Shown: positions 42,950 through 55,100, counted from the first letter of the stretch. The stretch is 64,000 nt of DNA from Bufo bufo (GCF_905171765.1 NC_053389.1:745489146-745553145), one strand, 5' to 3'. The notes: generated by a model from the sequence alone, not told the origin. Made by a program: numbers and translations.

Positions 42950-43878
42950 TCTTGTTTGGCTTTTAACCCTTGTTTTGTTAGTGGAAAAAATGGGTTAAAA
43001 TTGAGTTTCTACTCTAGGGGTGCATCAGAGGGGCTTCAAATGGGACATGGTGTAAATAATCCAGTCCAGCAAAATCTGCCTTCCAAAAACCATATGGCGC
43101 ACCTTTCCCTCTACGCCCTACTGTATGGCCGTACAGTAGTGTACGACCACATATGGGGTGTTTCTGTAAACGGCAGAGTCAGGGCAATAAAGATACAGTC
43201 TTGTTTGGCTGTTAACCCTTGCTTTGTTAGTGGGAAAAATGGGTTAAAATGGAAAATTTGCCCAAAAAATCTAAATTCTGAAAGTTTATCTCCATTTGCC
43301 ATTAACTCTTGTGGAACACCTAAAGGGTTAACGACATTTGTAAAATCAGTTTTGAATACCTTGAGGGGTGTAGTTTCTAGAATGGGATTTTTGGGTGGTT
43401 TCTATTATGTAAGCCTCGCAAAGTGACTTCAGACCTGAACTGGTCCCTAAAAATTGGGTTTTTGAAAATTTCTGAAAAATTTCAAGATTTGCTTCTAAAC
43501 TTCTAAGCCCCCAAAAATAAAATATCATTCCCAAAATGATCCAAACATGAAGTAGACATATGGGGAATGTAAAGTTATAACTATTTTTGGAGGTATTACT
43601 ATGTATTATAGAAGTAGAGAAATTGAAACTTGGAAATTTGCAACTTTTGACAAATTTTTGCTAAATTTGGTATTTTTTTTATAAATAAATATGACTTTTT
43701 TTTTTACTTCATTTTACCAGTGTCATGAAGTACAATATGTGACGAAAAAACAATCTCAGAATGGCTTGGATAAGTCAAAGCGTTTTAAAGTTATCACCAC
43801 TTAAAGTGACACTGATCAGATTTGCAAAAAATGGCCTGGTCCTTAAGATGAAATAAGGCTGTGTCCCAAAGGGGTTAA
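42950..43878. repeat. Foldback-element DNA, right of the L1 insertion, ending in TTAA
   Basis: Tandem pair of GGCTTTTAACCCTTG / GGCTGTTAACCCTTG blocks (42959 and 43207), each followed by GTTAGTGGGAAAAATGGGTTAA-like sequence and separated by GTGTACGACCACATATGGGG. The right terminus GTCCCAAAGGGGTTAA ends at 43878. It is the continuation of the element that begins left of the L1. The inverse of 43100-43260 is present near 31270-31400. Confidence 0.75.
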
Positions 43879-44100
43879 AGGGGTATTCCCATCTGGACAT
43901 TTATGGCATATGGATGTGGATATGCCATAACTGTCTAATAGGTGTTAGTTCCACCTCTATTGCTCAAGAACAGGGAGCTGTCATGAAAGGAGAGCAAGCC
44001 ATGCATGCACAGCTTTCTCCTTTCACTGCTATGGGAGTTCCAGAAATAGCCCAACAGTGGGTCGACTGTTTTCAGAAGTCCCATAGTGGTGAATAAAGGG
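43876..44100 (+). repeat. Dispersed short element, AAAGGGGTATTCC type (copy 1)
   Basis: Starts AAAGGGGTATTCCCATCTGG, then GTTCCACCTCTATTGC, GAAAGGAGAGCAAGCCATGC, TTCACTGCTATGGGAGTTCC and CCCATAGTGGTGAATA. The same ordered blocks recur at 62630-62860. Non-coding. Confidence 0.7.
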
Positions 44101-44206
44101 GTGGACAGAAATCAGTGGTGTCCTTTCTATTCACTGGTCTGAGACTTCAGAAAACAGAATGTTCACTAGGCTACTTAGGGCACCAAGGCAAGGGTAAAGT
44201 ATGAGC

Positions 44207-44420
44207 AGGGGCATAAGTACCATAGCGGCAAACCATGCAACTACTATGGGGCCCAGGGCAAGAAGGGGCCCAGTCTTAGTTGGGATTATATCCTTTTCTA
44301 CTGGAGCTGAAAACTTTGTTGGCAAATGAGGCAGGGTCATCGAAAAGGGTTTAGGCAGAAACCCTTCTGTCCTGTGTGTGTATGTGTGTGTGTGTGGGGC
44401 TGGTTTGATCCTTGCTATGG
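44207..44420. repeat. hAT-like MITE fragment with (TG)n
   Basis: CAGGGGCATAAGTACCATAG and ATGGGGCCCAGGG resemble non-autonomous hAT ends. A (TG)n tract lies at 44373-44396, and GCTATGGGGCCCTTACTT follows. Boundaries are uncertain. Confidence 0.55.
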
Positions 44421-46131
44421 GGCCCTTACTTCTCTATGTACGAGCATGAGATAAAGTTTTTCCTTGGAGTGACACGTATATTTGACATTTTAAAGTAGCT
44501 ATATGACATAATTTGCACATCACCAGTTAATCAACTGGGCTCCAATCTTTGTTCCCAAACTATAAAAAGCTACCACTACCACAACATCCTAGAGCATAAT
44601 GAGAGTTGTAATGCAGCAGACCGGACCGTAGGGGCAACACGTGAGGCTACGGTGGGCCGATGGAGGTAGTAGTAGTTTTTGGTACTCACGGTTAGCAGAC
44701 CCTCCCTCGGTCAGCATGCAGTGATAGGGAAGACAGCACTAAATACTCTGGGGCACTCTCTATTGCAGGGAACACCAGCCAGATGTTGGTTGAGGTGCCC
44801 TTGATGATAATAGGTATACTTAGGGTGCTTTTTCGGCTGGGCCCCTGTGTTCGTGATGCCAGCACCGTTAGGTGCAAATAAAGTTGGTAAAAAGGATAAG
44901 GAGTCAATTGTAATAAACAACAGAACTTTTACTAAATCACTTGTCTTCAGGTAGTCAGTACAGTTCATTGGTACAGAAGAAGGTAATAGTTCAAATATCC
45001 AATAGTCTGTAATCCTTCTATCAAGCTGGGCAGTTGTCAGTTCAGGAGTTTTTCTAATGCTGTTACTTTACAGGCAATAAATTGTTTTTTCTGATATAGA
45101 ATTACACTAAGTCCACTTTCTAGCACTCAGGTACTGAATATAATACTTTCTTTACTTTATATTGAGCAACCCAATAAGGGCGTTCTCCCTCGTGGCAGGC
45201 AAATTCTCTGCTACATTATTTATGTAGGATGCTCTCCTGAAGTATTCAGGTTCACTATGTCCCAGAAGGCATGTAGTGAAAAAGGACAATTAGGCGCCTT
45301 TAATCATCCGGCAATTTTAAGTCTCTCCCGATCACTGGTGCTTGTGAAGTCCATTGGCTAAACTCAGCTCTAATCTTCACTAGTCTTTCTCTATACTCAG
45401 ACATAGACTTACTTGTCTGTGCTGTGCTGCTGTAAATACAGTGTTGATCCTCTCCAGGCAGCTACATTGTGGACTAGGCCTGTTCTGCTCCTCCATACAC
45501 TTGCTTACTTCTTCTCTCTTTCAACTCTACTTCCTTTTTTAAAAACCCAACTTTATTAGCTAACCCCAGACTATATATATGTAAGTGATGCCAGCACCAC
45601 CTAGGGGCGAATAGGTGCAATAACTCTTCCAGCCTGGTATTAGGAATTACAACTTAAATGGAAAAACATTAAATAAGACAAATTAAAGTAACCAAATACA
45701 ACACATAGTGGGACACTGCAGTAGTATTATGACAGAATCAAACCATTTTATTAACCTAACTACAGCAACAAGCACAACAACAGAACGTCGATGGTCTTAT
45801 TCTGTAGAGCAAGCTTATTCTCCTGAAGTCTTGACCTTCACACCAAATCCTTTAATTCAATTCATCCAAGGTTAGAAATGTTTGTATCTAGTGTTGCAAA
45901 TCAATTCAGAGGTGAATGGTCATCACAATAATCATTTTGCTAATTAAATTGAGACCAAGGTCATGTCAACATGGACCAACCTCCTCTGTAATGAGGACCC
46001 AGTAATAGAGTTCTGAAATGTCTATGCCCTTGAACCTTGTACTAAGGTTGCCTTCCCTGCTACACTTCACACATTGAGCGGGTTGCCATTAATAGTTTAC
46101 ATTTTTTGGCAGTATGAATTTTACACATTGA
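44421..46131. other. No gene; part is a dispersed repeat
   Basis: About 1.7 kb. Near 44780-44960, GAGGTGCCCTTGATG and ACAGAACTTTTACTAAATC resemble the dispersed repeat at 21840 and 62880. GTGATGCCAGCACC occurs at about 44853 and again at 45588, hinting at a diverged duplication. No coding evidence was found. Confidence 0.45.
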
Positions 46132-46394
46132 CTAATGTTTAGGAATGAGCGAACCCGAACTGTATAGTTCGGGTTCGTACCGAATTTTGGGGTGTCCGTG
46201 ACACGGACCCGAACCCGAACATTTTCGTAAAAGTCCGGGTTCGGGTTCGGTGTTCGGCGCTTTCTTGGCGCTTTTTGAAAGGCTGCAAAGCAGCCAATCA
46301 ACAAGCGTCATACTACTTTGCCCAAAGGGCCATCACAGCCATGCCTACTATTGGCATGGCTGTGATTGGCCAGTGCACCATGTGACCCAGCCTC

Positions 46395-46401
46395 TATTTA
46401 A
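46395..46401 (+). promoter_or_regulatory. TATA-like box of hAT copy C
   Basis: TATTTAA about 255 bp inside the left end, followed about 45 bp later by CAGTATAGGGAGAGGTTGC. The latter word is shared with the hAT fragment at 30527, which suggests a conserved core promoter and start region. Inference. Confidence 0.45.
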
Positions 46402-46671
46402 GCTGGAGTCACGTAGCGCCGCACGTCACTCTGCTATGATCAGTATAGGGAGAGGTTGCAGTTGCGACGTTAGGGCGAGATTAGGCAGATTAACTCCTCC
46501 AAAAGACTTCATTCTGTGATCGATCTGCAGCTGTGGATCATTGAAGTGCTATTATTGACTTGCTCACTTTTTTGAGGCTGCCCAGAGCGTTTTTAGATCA
46601 CTTTTTTTCTGGGGTGATCGGCGGCCATTTTGTGACTTGTGGTGCGCCAGCACGAGCTATCACCAAGTGTA

Positions 46672-47125
46672 TTTAACCATCGATAGTGTGGTTATTTTGT
46701 GCTATATCCTACATCAGCTGCAGGCTGAGCCTGTGTCGCCGAAGTGCATTTAACCATCAACAGTCTGGTTATTTTTTGGCCATATACTACATCAGGTGCA
46801 GGCTGAGCCTGTGTCACCCAAGTGCATTTAACCATCAACAGTCAGATTATTTTTTGGCCATATACTACATCAGCTGCAGGCTGAGCCTGTGTCACCCAAG
46901 TGTATTTAACCATCGATAGTGTGGTTATTTTGTGCTATATCCTACATCAGCTGCAGGCTGAGCCTGTGTCACCCAAGTGCATTTAACCATCAACAGTCTG
47001 ATTATTTTTTGGCCATATACTACATCTGGTGCAGGCTGAGCCTGTGTCACCCAAGTGCATTTAACCATCAACAGTGTGGTTATTTTTTAGCCATATATTA
47101 CATCAGGGGCAAGTTGAGCCTGTCA
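46672..47125. repeat. 77-78-bp tandem array upstream of hAT C transposase
   Basis: TTTAACCATC recurs at 46672, 46749, 46827, 46905, 46982 and 47060. Each unit includes GTGGTTATTTTTTGGCCATA, TACATCAGSTGCAGGCTGAG and CCTGTGTCACCCAAGTG. The weak open frame across it is a repeat artefact. Confidence 0.96.
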
Positions 47126-47139
47126 CCCAGCGCCTAAAA

Positions 47140-48155
47140 AATAGACCTGACATTTCTATTCAACCAAATCTGTACTGTTTTAGCTGGTCAAGTTATTTGT
47201 ATTGACCGTAAAAGCACACTTTTTTTTCTGGGTAGAAAAAGCATTCCCAAATTTGCCATTCTCAAAATAACTAGTTTCTGGTATTTGAGGCCTACTTGAA
47301 ATCTATCCCAAAAAGAAAATCTTACATTGAAGGTATTGATAGAGTCATTCAGAAAAACCAAAGACACACGCTAGAGTGCTGATAGAAGTGTGATTCTGTG
47401 ATTAAACCTATACCTGTCACACAGCGCAAAAAAAAATAGGTCTCACATCTCTATTCAACCAAATCTGCAGTGTTTTAGCTGGTCAAGTTATTTGTAGTGA
47501 CCGTAAAAGCAGACTTTTTGTTCTGGGTTGAAAAAGCATTCCCAAATTTGCCATTCTCAAAATAACTAGTTTCTGGTATTTGAGGCCTACTTGAAATCTA
47601 TCCCAAATAGAAAATCTTACATTGAAGGTATTGATAGTGTCATTCAGAAAAACCTAAGACACACGCTAGCGTGCTGATAGAAGTGTGATTCTGTGATTAA
47701 ACCTATACCTGTCACACAGCGCAAAAAAAAACAGGTCTCACATCTCTATTCAACCAAATCGGCAGTGTTTTAGCTGGTCAAGTTATTTGTATTGACCGTA
47801 AAAGCAGACTTTTTGTTCTGGGTTGAAAAAGCATTCCCAAATTTCCTTTTTTTTCAAAATAACTAGTTTCTGGTATTTGAGGCCTACTTGAAATCTATCC
47901 CAAAAAGAAAATCTTACATTGAAGGTATTGATAGTGTCATTCAGAAAAACCTAAGACACACGCTAGCGTGCTGATAGAAGTGTGATTCTGTGATTAAACC
48001 TATACCTGTCACACAGCGCAAAAAAAAACAGGTCTCACATCTCTATTCAACCAAATCTGCACTGTTTTAGCTGGTCAAGTTATTTGTAGTGACCGTAAAA
48101 GCAGACTTTTTGTTATGGGTTGAAAAAGCATTCCCAAATTTGCCATTCTCAAAAT
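47140..48155. repeat. 295-bp tandem array upstream of hAT C transposase, about 3.4 units
   Basis: CAACCAAATC starts equivalent positions at 47161, 47456, 47751 and 48048. Each unit has TTTTAGCTGGTCAAGTTATT, TGGTATTTGAGGCCTACTTG and CACACGCTAGCGTGCTGATA (the first copy reads CTAGAGTG). The last unit is cut about 18 bp before the transposase start codon. Confidence 0.97.
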
Positions 48156-48172
48156 TGTGGTGAACGGGAACA

Positions 48173-51100
48173 ATGAGGAAAACATCTAATAAGGGACGCG
48201 GACGTGGACATGGTCGTGGTGGTGTTAGTGGACCCTCTGGTGCTGGGAGAGGACGTGGCCGTTCTGCCACAGCCACACGTCCTAGTAAACCAACTACCTC
48301 AGGTCCCAGTAGCCAGCAGAATTTACAGCGATATTTGGTGGGGCCCAATGCCGTTCTAAGGATGGTAAGGCCTGAGCAGGTACAGGCATTAGTCAATTAG
48401 GTGTCCGACAGTGGATCCAGCACGTTCACATTATCTCCCACCCAGTCTTCTGCAGAAAGCGCACAGATGGCGCATGCAAACCAAGCCCATCGGTCTGTCA
48501 CATCACCCCCATGCATATCAGGGAAACTGTCTGAGCCTCAAGTTATGCAGCAGTCTCTTATGCTGTTTGAAGACTCTGCTGCCAGGGTTTCCCAAGGGCA
48601 TTCACCTAGCCCTTCCCCAGGGGTGGAAGAGATAGAATGCACTAACGCACAACCACTTATTTTTCCTGATGATGAGGACATGGGAATACCACCTCAGCAC
48701 GTCTCTGATGATGACGAAACACAGGTGCCAACTGCTGCGTCTTTCTGCAGTGTGCAGACTGAACAGGAGGTCAGGGATCAAGATTGGGTGGAAGAAGATG
48801 CAGGGGACGATGAGGTCCTAGACCCCACATGGAATGAAGGTCGTGCCACTGACTTTCACAGTTCGGAGGAAGAGGCAGTGGTGAGACCGAGCCAACAGCG
48901 TAGCAAAAGAGGGAGCAGTGGGCAAAATCAGAACACCCGCCGCCAAGAGACTCCGCCTGCTACTGACCGCCGCCATCTGGGACCGAGCACCCCAAAGGCA
49001 GCTTCAAGGAGTTCCCTGGCATGGCACTTCTTCAAACAATGTGCTGACGACAAGACCCGAGTGGTTTGTACGCTGTGCCATCAGAGCCTGAAGCGAGGCA
49101 TTAACGTTCTGAACCTTAGCACAACCTGCATGACCAGGCACCTGCATGCAAAGCATGAACTGCAGTGGAGTAAACACCTTAAAAACAAGGAAGTCACTCA
49201 GGCTCCCCCTGCTACCTCTTCTGCTGCTGCCGCCTTGGCCTCTTCTGCTGCTGCCGCCGCCTCTGCCTCTTCTGCTGCTGCTGCCGCTGCCTCGGCCTCT
49301 TCCTCTGCCTCTGGAGGAACGTTGGCACCTGCCGCCCAGCAAACATGGGATGTACCACCAACACCACCACCTGCGTCACCAAGCATCTCAACCATGTCAC
49401 ACGGCAGCGTTCAGCTCTCCATCTCACAAACATTTGAGAGAAAGCGTAAATTCCCACCTAGCCACCCTCGATCCCTGGCCCTGAATGCCAGCATTTCTAA
49501 ACTTCTGGCCTATGAAATGCTGTCATTTAGGCTGGTGGACACACACAGCTTCAAACAGCTCATTTCACTTGCTGTCCCACAGTATGTTGTTCCCAGCCGC
49601 CACTACTTCTCCAAGAGAGCCGTGCCTTCCCTGCACAAACAAGTGTGCACTGCGCAACGCCATCTGTGGCAAGGTCCACCTAACCACAGATACGTGGACC
49701 AGTAAGCACGGCCAGGGACGCTATATCTCCCTAACTGCACACTGGGTAAATGTAGTGGCGGCTGGGCCCCAGGCGGAGAGCTGTTTGGCGCACGTCCTTC
49801 CGCCGCCAAGGATCGCAGGGCAACATTCTTTGCCTCCTGTCTCCTCCTCCTCCTAAACAGCTTCCTCCTCCTCTTCTTCCACCTGCTCATCCAGTCAGCC
49901 ACACACCTTCACCACCAACTTCAGCACAGCCCGGGGTAAACGTCAGCAGGCCATTCTGAAACTCATATGTTTGGGGGACAGGCCCCACACCGCACAGGAG
50001 TTGTGGCGGGGTATAGAACAACAGACCGACGAGTGGTTGCTGCCGGTGAGCCTCAAGCCCGGCCTGGTGGTGTGCGATAATGGGCGAAATATCGTTGCAG
50101 CTCTGGGACTAGCCGGTTTGACGCACATCCCTTGCCTGGCGCATGTGCTGAATTTGGTGGTGCAGAAGTTCATTCGCAACTACCCCGACATGTCAGAGCT
50201 GCTGCATAAAGTGCGGGCCGTCTGTTCGCGCTTCCGGCGTTCACACCATGCCGCTGCTCGCCTGTCTGCGCTACAGCGTAACTTCGGCCTTCCCGCTCAC
50301 CGCCTCATATGCGACGTACCCACCAGGTGGAACTCCACCTTGCATATGCTGGACAGACTGTGCGAGCAGCAGCAGGCCATAGTGGAGTTTCAGCTGCAGC
50401 ACGCACGGGTCAGTCGCACTGCGGATCAGACACACTTCACCAACAATGACTGGGCCTCCATGCGAGACCTGTGTGCCCTGTTGCGTTGTTTTGAGTACTC
50501 CACCAACATGGCCAGTGGCGATGACGCCGTTATCAGCGTTACAATACCACTTCTATGTCTCCTTGAGAAAACACTTAGGGCGATGATGGAAGAGGAGGTG
50601 GCCCAGGAGGAAGAGGAGGAAGAGGGGTCATTTTTAGCACTTTCAGGCCAGTCTCTTCGAAGTGACTCAGAGGGAGGTTTTTTGCAACACCAGAGGCCAG
50701 GTACAAATGTGGCCAGACAGGGCCCACTACTGGAGGACGAGGAGGACGAGGATGAGGAGGAGGTGGAGGAGGATGAGGATGAAGCATGTTCACAGCGGGG
50801 TGGCACCCAAAGCAGCTCGGGCCCATCACTGGTGCGTGGCTGGGGGGAAACACAGGACGATGACGATACGCCTCCCACAGAGGACAGCTTGTCCTTACCT
50901 CTGGGCAGCCTGGCACACATGAGCGACTACATGCTGCAGTGCCTGCGCAACGACAGCAGAGTTGCCCACAATTTAACGTGTGCGAACTACTGGGTTGCCA
51001 CCCTGCTGGATCCCCGGTACAAAGACAATGTGCCCACCTTACTTCCTACACTGGAGCGTGATAGGAAGATGCGCGAGTACAAGCGCACGTTGGTAGACGC

Positions 51101-51611
51101 GCTACTGAGAGCATTCCCAAATGTCACAGGGGAACCAGTGGAAGCCCAAGGCGAAGGCAGAGGAGGAGCAAGAGGTCGCCAACGCAGCTGTGTCACGGCC
51201 AGCTCCTCTGAGGGCAGGGTTAGCATGGCAGAGATGTGGAAAAGTTTTGTCACCACGCCATAACTAACTGCACCACCACCTGATACGGAACGTGTTAGCA
51301 GGAGGCAAGATTTCACTAACATGGTGGAACAGTACCTGTGCACACTCCTCCACGTACTGACTGATGGTTCGGCCCCATTCAACTTCTGGGTCTCCAAATT
51401 GTCCACGTGGCCAGAGCTAGCCTTTTATGCCTTGGAGGTGCTGGCCTGCCCGGCGGCCAGCGTTTTGTCTGAACGTGTATTCAGCACGGCAGGGGGCGTC
51501 ATTACAGACAAACGCAGCCGCCTGTCTACAGCCAATGTGGACAAGCTGACGTTCATAAAAATGAACCAGGCATGGATCCCACAGGACCTGTCCATCCCTT
51601 GTGCAGATTAG
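48173..51611 (+). pseudogene. hAT copy C transposase, ~1,145 codons, three stops and one frameshift
   Basis: Near-complete BED-type hAT transposase. The ATG at 48173 (MRKTSNKGRGRG) follows the array closely and opens an RG-rich basic N-terminus. An acidic, Ser-rich region comes next, then the BED finger: LAWHFFKQCADDKTRVVCTL, with C-x2-C and a TRHLHAKH H-x4-H end. The catalytic core follows, with HLTTDTWTSKHGQGRYISLT (first Asp), VVCDNGRNIVA (second Asp), IPCLAHVLNLVV and RWNSTLHMLDRL. Two acidic insertions come before the C-terminal dimerisation domain (ALEVLACPAASVLSERVFST, then MNQAWIPQDL). Lesions: TGG-to-TAG at 48398, a frameshift near 49650, TAA at 49854 in a Ser-rich linker, and CAA-to-TAA at 51261. 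Copy B has sense codons at the first and last sites. Confidence 0.95.
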
Positions 51612-51724
51612 ACATTAACTACCTCCCCTTAACAATATATTATTGTACTCCAGGGCACTTCCTCATTCAATCCTATTTTTAATTTCATTTTACCATTATA
51701 TTGCGGGGCAACCCAAAGTTGAAT

Positions 51725-53470
51725 GAACCTCTCTCTCTGTCTGGGTGCCGGGGCCTAAATGTGTGACAGTGGCCTGTTCCAGTGGTGGGTGACGTGAAGC
51801 CTGATTCTCTGCTATGACATGAAGACTTATTCTGTGCTGACATGAAGCCAGATTCTCTGTTACGCGACCTCTCTCCTCTGCCTGGGTGCCTGGGCCTAAA
51901 TATGTGACAGTGGCCTGTTCCAGTGGTGGATGACGTGAAGCCTGATTCTCTGCTATGACATGAAGACAGATTCTGCGCTGACATAAGGCCAGATTCTCTG
52001 TTACGGGACCTCTCTCCTCTGCCTGGGTGCCTGGGCCTAAATATGTGACAGTGGCCTGTTCCAGTGGTGGGTGACGTGAAGCCTGATTCTCTGCTATGAC
52101 ATGAAGACAGATTCTGCGCTGACATAAGGCCAGATTCTCCGTTACGGGACCTCTCTCCTCTGCCTGGGTGCCTGGGCCTAAATGTGTGACAGTGGCCTGT
52201 TCCAGTGGTGGGTGACGTGAAGCCTGATTCTCTGCTATGACATGAAGACAGATTCTGCGCTGACATAAGGCCAGATTCTCTGTTACGGGACCTCTCTCCT
52301 CTGCCTGGGTGCCTGGGCCTAAATGTGTGACAGTGGCCTGTTCCAGTGGTGGGTGACGAGAAGCCTGATTCTCTGCTATGACATGAAGACAGATTCTGCG
52401 CTGACATAAGGCCAGATTCTCTGTTACGGGACCTCTCTCCTCTGCCTGGGCCTAAATGTGTGACAGTGGCCTGTTCCAGTGGTGGGTGACGTGAAGCCTG
52501 ATTCTCTGCTATGACATGAAGACAGATTCTGCGCTGACATAAGGCCAGATTCTCTGTTACGGGACCTCTCTCCTCTGCCTGGGTGCCTGGGCCTAAATGT
52601 GTGACAGTGGCCTGTTCCAGTGGTGGGTGACGTGAAGCCTGATTCTGATTCTCTGCTATGACATGAAGACAGATTCTGCGCTGACATAAGGCCAGATTCT
52701 CTGTTACGGGACCTCTCTCCTCTGCCTGGGTGCCTGGGCCTAAATGTGTGACAGTGGCCTGTTCCAGTGGTGGGTGACGTGAAGCCTGATTCTCTGCTAT
52801 GACATGAAGACAGATTCTGCGCTGACATAAGGCCAGATTCTCTGTTACGGGACCTCTCTCCTCTGCCTGGGTGCCTGGGCCTAAATGTGTGACAGTGGCC
52901 TGTTCCAGTGGTGGGTGACGTGAAGCCTGATTCTCTGCTATGACATGAAGACAGATTCTGCGCTGACATAAGGCCAGATTCTCTGTTACGGGACCTCTCT
53001 CCTCTGCCTGGGTGCCTGGGCCTAAATATTTGACAGTGGCCTGTTCCAGTGGTGGGTGATGTGAAGCCTGATTCTCTGCTATGACATGAAGACAGATTCT
53101 GCGCTGACATAAGGCCAGATTCTCTGTTACGGGACCTCTCTCCTCTGCCTGGGTGCCTGGGCCTAAATCTGTGACAGTGGCCTGTTCCAGTGGTGGGTGA
53201 CGTGAAGCCTGATTCTCTGCTATGACATGAAGACTGATTCTGCGCTGACATAAGGCCAGATTCTCTGTTACGGGACCGCTCTCCTCTGTCTGGGTGCCTG
53301 GGCCTAAATATGTGACAGTGGCCTCTTCCAGTGGTGGGTGACATGAAGCCAGATTCTCTGCTATGGCATGAAGAGACAGATTCTCTGCTGACATGAAGCC
53401 AGATTCTTTGCTATGGCATGAAGAGACTGATTCTCTGCTGACGTGAAGCCAGATTCTCTGCTATAGGACC
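51725..53470. repeat. 141-bp tandem array downstream of hAT C transposase, about 12 units
   Basis: CCTCTCTCCTCTGCCTGGG-type starts at 51868, 52009, 52150, 52291, 52432, 52565, 52712, 52853, 52994, 53135 and 53276, with a diverged unit before them and partial units after. The period is 141 bp except for one 8-bp deletion and one 6-bp expansion. Because 141 is divisible by 3, frames stay open; a 569-codon minus-strand frame is pure 47-residue repeat and not a gene. Confidence 0.97.
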
Positions 53471-53619
53471 TCTGTCCAATTGATATTGGGTCATTTTTTA
53501 TTTTAATTTTTTTATTTTAATTCATTTCCCTATCCACATTTGTTCGCAGGGGATTTACCTACATGTTGCTGCCTTTTGCAGCCCTCTAGCTCTTTCCTGG
53601 GCTGTTTTACAGCTTTTTT

Positions 53620-53768
53620 AGTGCCCAAAAGTTCGGGTCCCCATTGACTTTAATGGGGTTCGGGTTCGGGACGAAGTTCGGTTCGGGTTCGGATCCCGAA
53701 CCCGAACATTTCCGGGAAGTTCGGCCGAACTTCTCGAACCCGAACATCCAGGTGTTCGCTCAACTTCA
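53620..53768. repeat. hAT copy C right terminal region
   Basis: AGTTCGGGTCCCCATTGACT, GGGTTCGGGTTCGGGA, CCCGAACCCGAACATTTCC and AACATCCAGGTGTTCGCTC. It is nearly the same as the right end of copy B, with the TTCGGG/CCCGAA palindromes that also fill the left end (46150-46260). Confidence 0.93.
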
Positions 53769-54464
53769 CTAATGTTTTCACAGCATAATAAATCTCGTAA
53801 TAAGGTAAAGTCAACTACTATTACCAGTTGCCTATAAGCTAGTGGTTCCAGTAAAAGATAGTAATTCTAATTAATTGTGGGGCTTCCTCATATAATGATA
53901 AGTGGTGTAGGTAAATTTCAACTTAGGAAACTAGAGATGAGCGAAGTTATAAAAAATTTGATTCGGCTGCTTCACTAAAGTTAACAAAGAAATTTGATTT
54001 GTTATGAATTACTTTGTCACAAATCACATTCCATTATATGTAACGGGCACAATGATGGGGAACAGCAGTCGCACCACCATCCGTCATTGAACCCCTCTGA
54101 TTCTGTGTACAACGTTGAACGCGGCATCTGACAGTCACATTCAAGCCTTTCAGGGGTTAATCAGGGGTTAAAAACAAAAAAATACATACCTCAGCTATTT
54201 GCTTGCGAAAAGGCCATCATGGCCATCATTAGAGATGAGCGAATCAAAGCTGACGGAGTGGAATTCAATCCGAATATCAGGAAAAATTTGATTCGCACCG
54301 AAGCCAAATTTCCTCGCGCTTCATGGTAACGAATCACATTTTTTGCTAAAATGGCTGCTTCATGTGTGAGGACATAGAGAAAGTAACTCTGGGAAGGCGG
54401 GGTCACCCATAATGCCATGCATGCAACCAATTAGCAGCCAGCCAGCCCTGTGATGTCACAGCCC

Positions 54465-54473
54465 AATAAATAG
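54465..54473 (+). promoter_or_regulatory. TATA-like box of hAT copy E
   Basis: AATAAATAG about 235 bp inside the left end, preceded by TGATGTCACAGCCCAAT (CRE-like plus a CCAAT-like word). Position parallels the TATA-like box of copy C. Inference. Confidence 0.4.
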
Positions 54474-54894
54474 CGTCAGCCATCTTAGATACTGCCATTT
54501 ACCAGCGTACTTAGTGCAGGAAAAGATGTCTGCAGGCGCTAAGGACAGTGTTAGAAAAAAACATCATTGTGCTAAAAAAACAATTTACAAGTGCAGGGAA
54601 AGATTATTCAAGGTGTAGGGATAGGATGGGGAGGAATCATTCCGCAACATTTATGTTGAACAGGGTTCAGTAGGGGAGGTTACAGCCTGGGTAATAGGAA
54701 CAATCCTATTACACCTTGCTGCACTGACTGGGGATCAAAATTGCCATTATACAGCTCTGTAATTCCAGCAAACCGTTCTTATTAGGGTGCAAGTTCTATT
54801 TGATACAGGCATTAACAGGATTTATTACAAGGAAATATTTACGTCTTATTTGCCCTTGTGCGGTGCAGTTATATGTTCTAAAGCTTTTTTTGGA

Positions 54895-55100
54895 TTGTAT
54901 TAGTGGGGAAAAAAGGGCTTATTAGCTGTTGTGTGGTGAAGTGCTAAAGTTACAGCCCTTTTTGGCATGTATTAGTGGCAAAAGTAAAATATATTTGCCG
55001 CTCAGCGATGCAGTTATCTGTTTTAAAGCCTTTTGTGGCGTGTATTAGTGGAAAAACAAAAAATATATTTGCCGTTCAGCAGTTTTTTGGGGTGTTTTAA
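54895..55100. repeat. 72-73-bp tandem array upstream of hAT E transposase, 3 units
   Basis: TAGTGG recurs at 54901, 54973 and 55046 with GGCATGTAT before it. AAAATATATTTGCCG and GCAGTTATCTGTTTTAAAGCC follow in the better-preserved units. Confidence 0.85.

Larger units (their letters stand above)
46140..53768 (+). mobile_element. hAT DNA transposon, copy C (most complete, 7.6 kb)
   Basis: Starts TAGGAATGAGCGAACCCG and ends GTTCGCTCAACTTCA. The 10-bp word ACTAATGTTT lies across both boundaries (46131-46140 and 53768-53777) and contains an 8-bp target duplication (CTAATGTT, 46132-46139 and 53769-53776), as expected for hAT. In order: TIR with TTCGGG palindromes, TATA-like box, 77-bp array, 295-bp array, transposase, 141-bp array, right TIR with TTCGGG palindromes. 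It is the same family as copy B. It is complete in structure but the transposase has four lesions, so it could move only if supplied in trans. Confidence 0.93.

Noticed and set aside
51685..53394. 569-codon open frame on the minus strand, and a 306-codon overlapping frame
   Set aside because: It is a 47-residue repeat produced by the 141-bp array, whose period is divisible by 3. The 8-bp deletion and 6-bp gain switch or extend frames arbitrarily. No start context, domain or family similarity.
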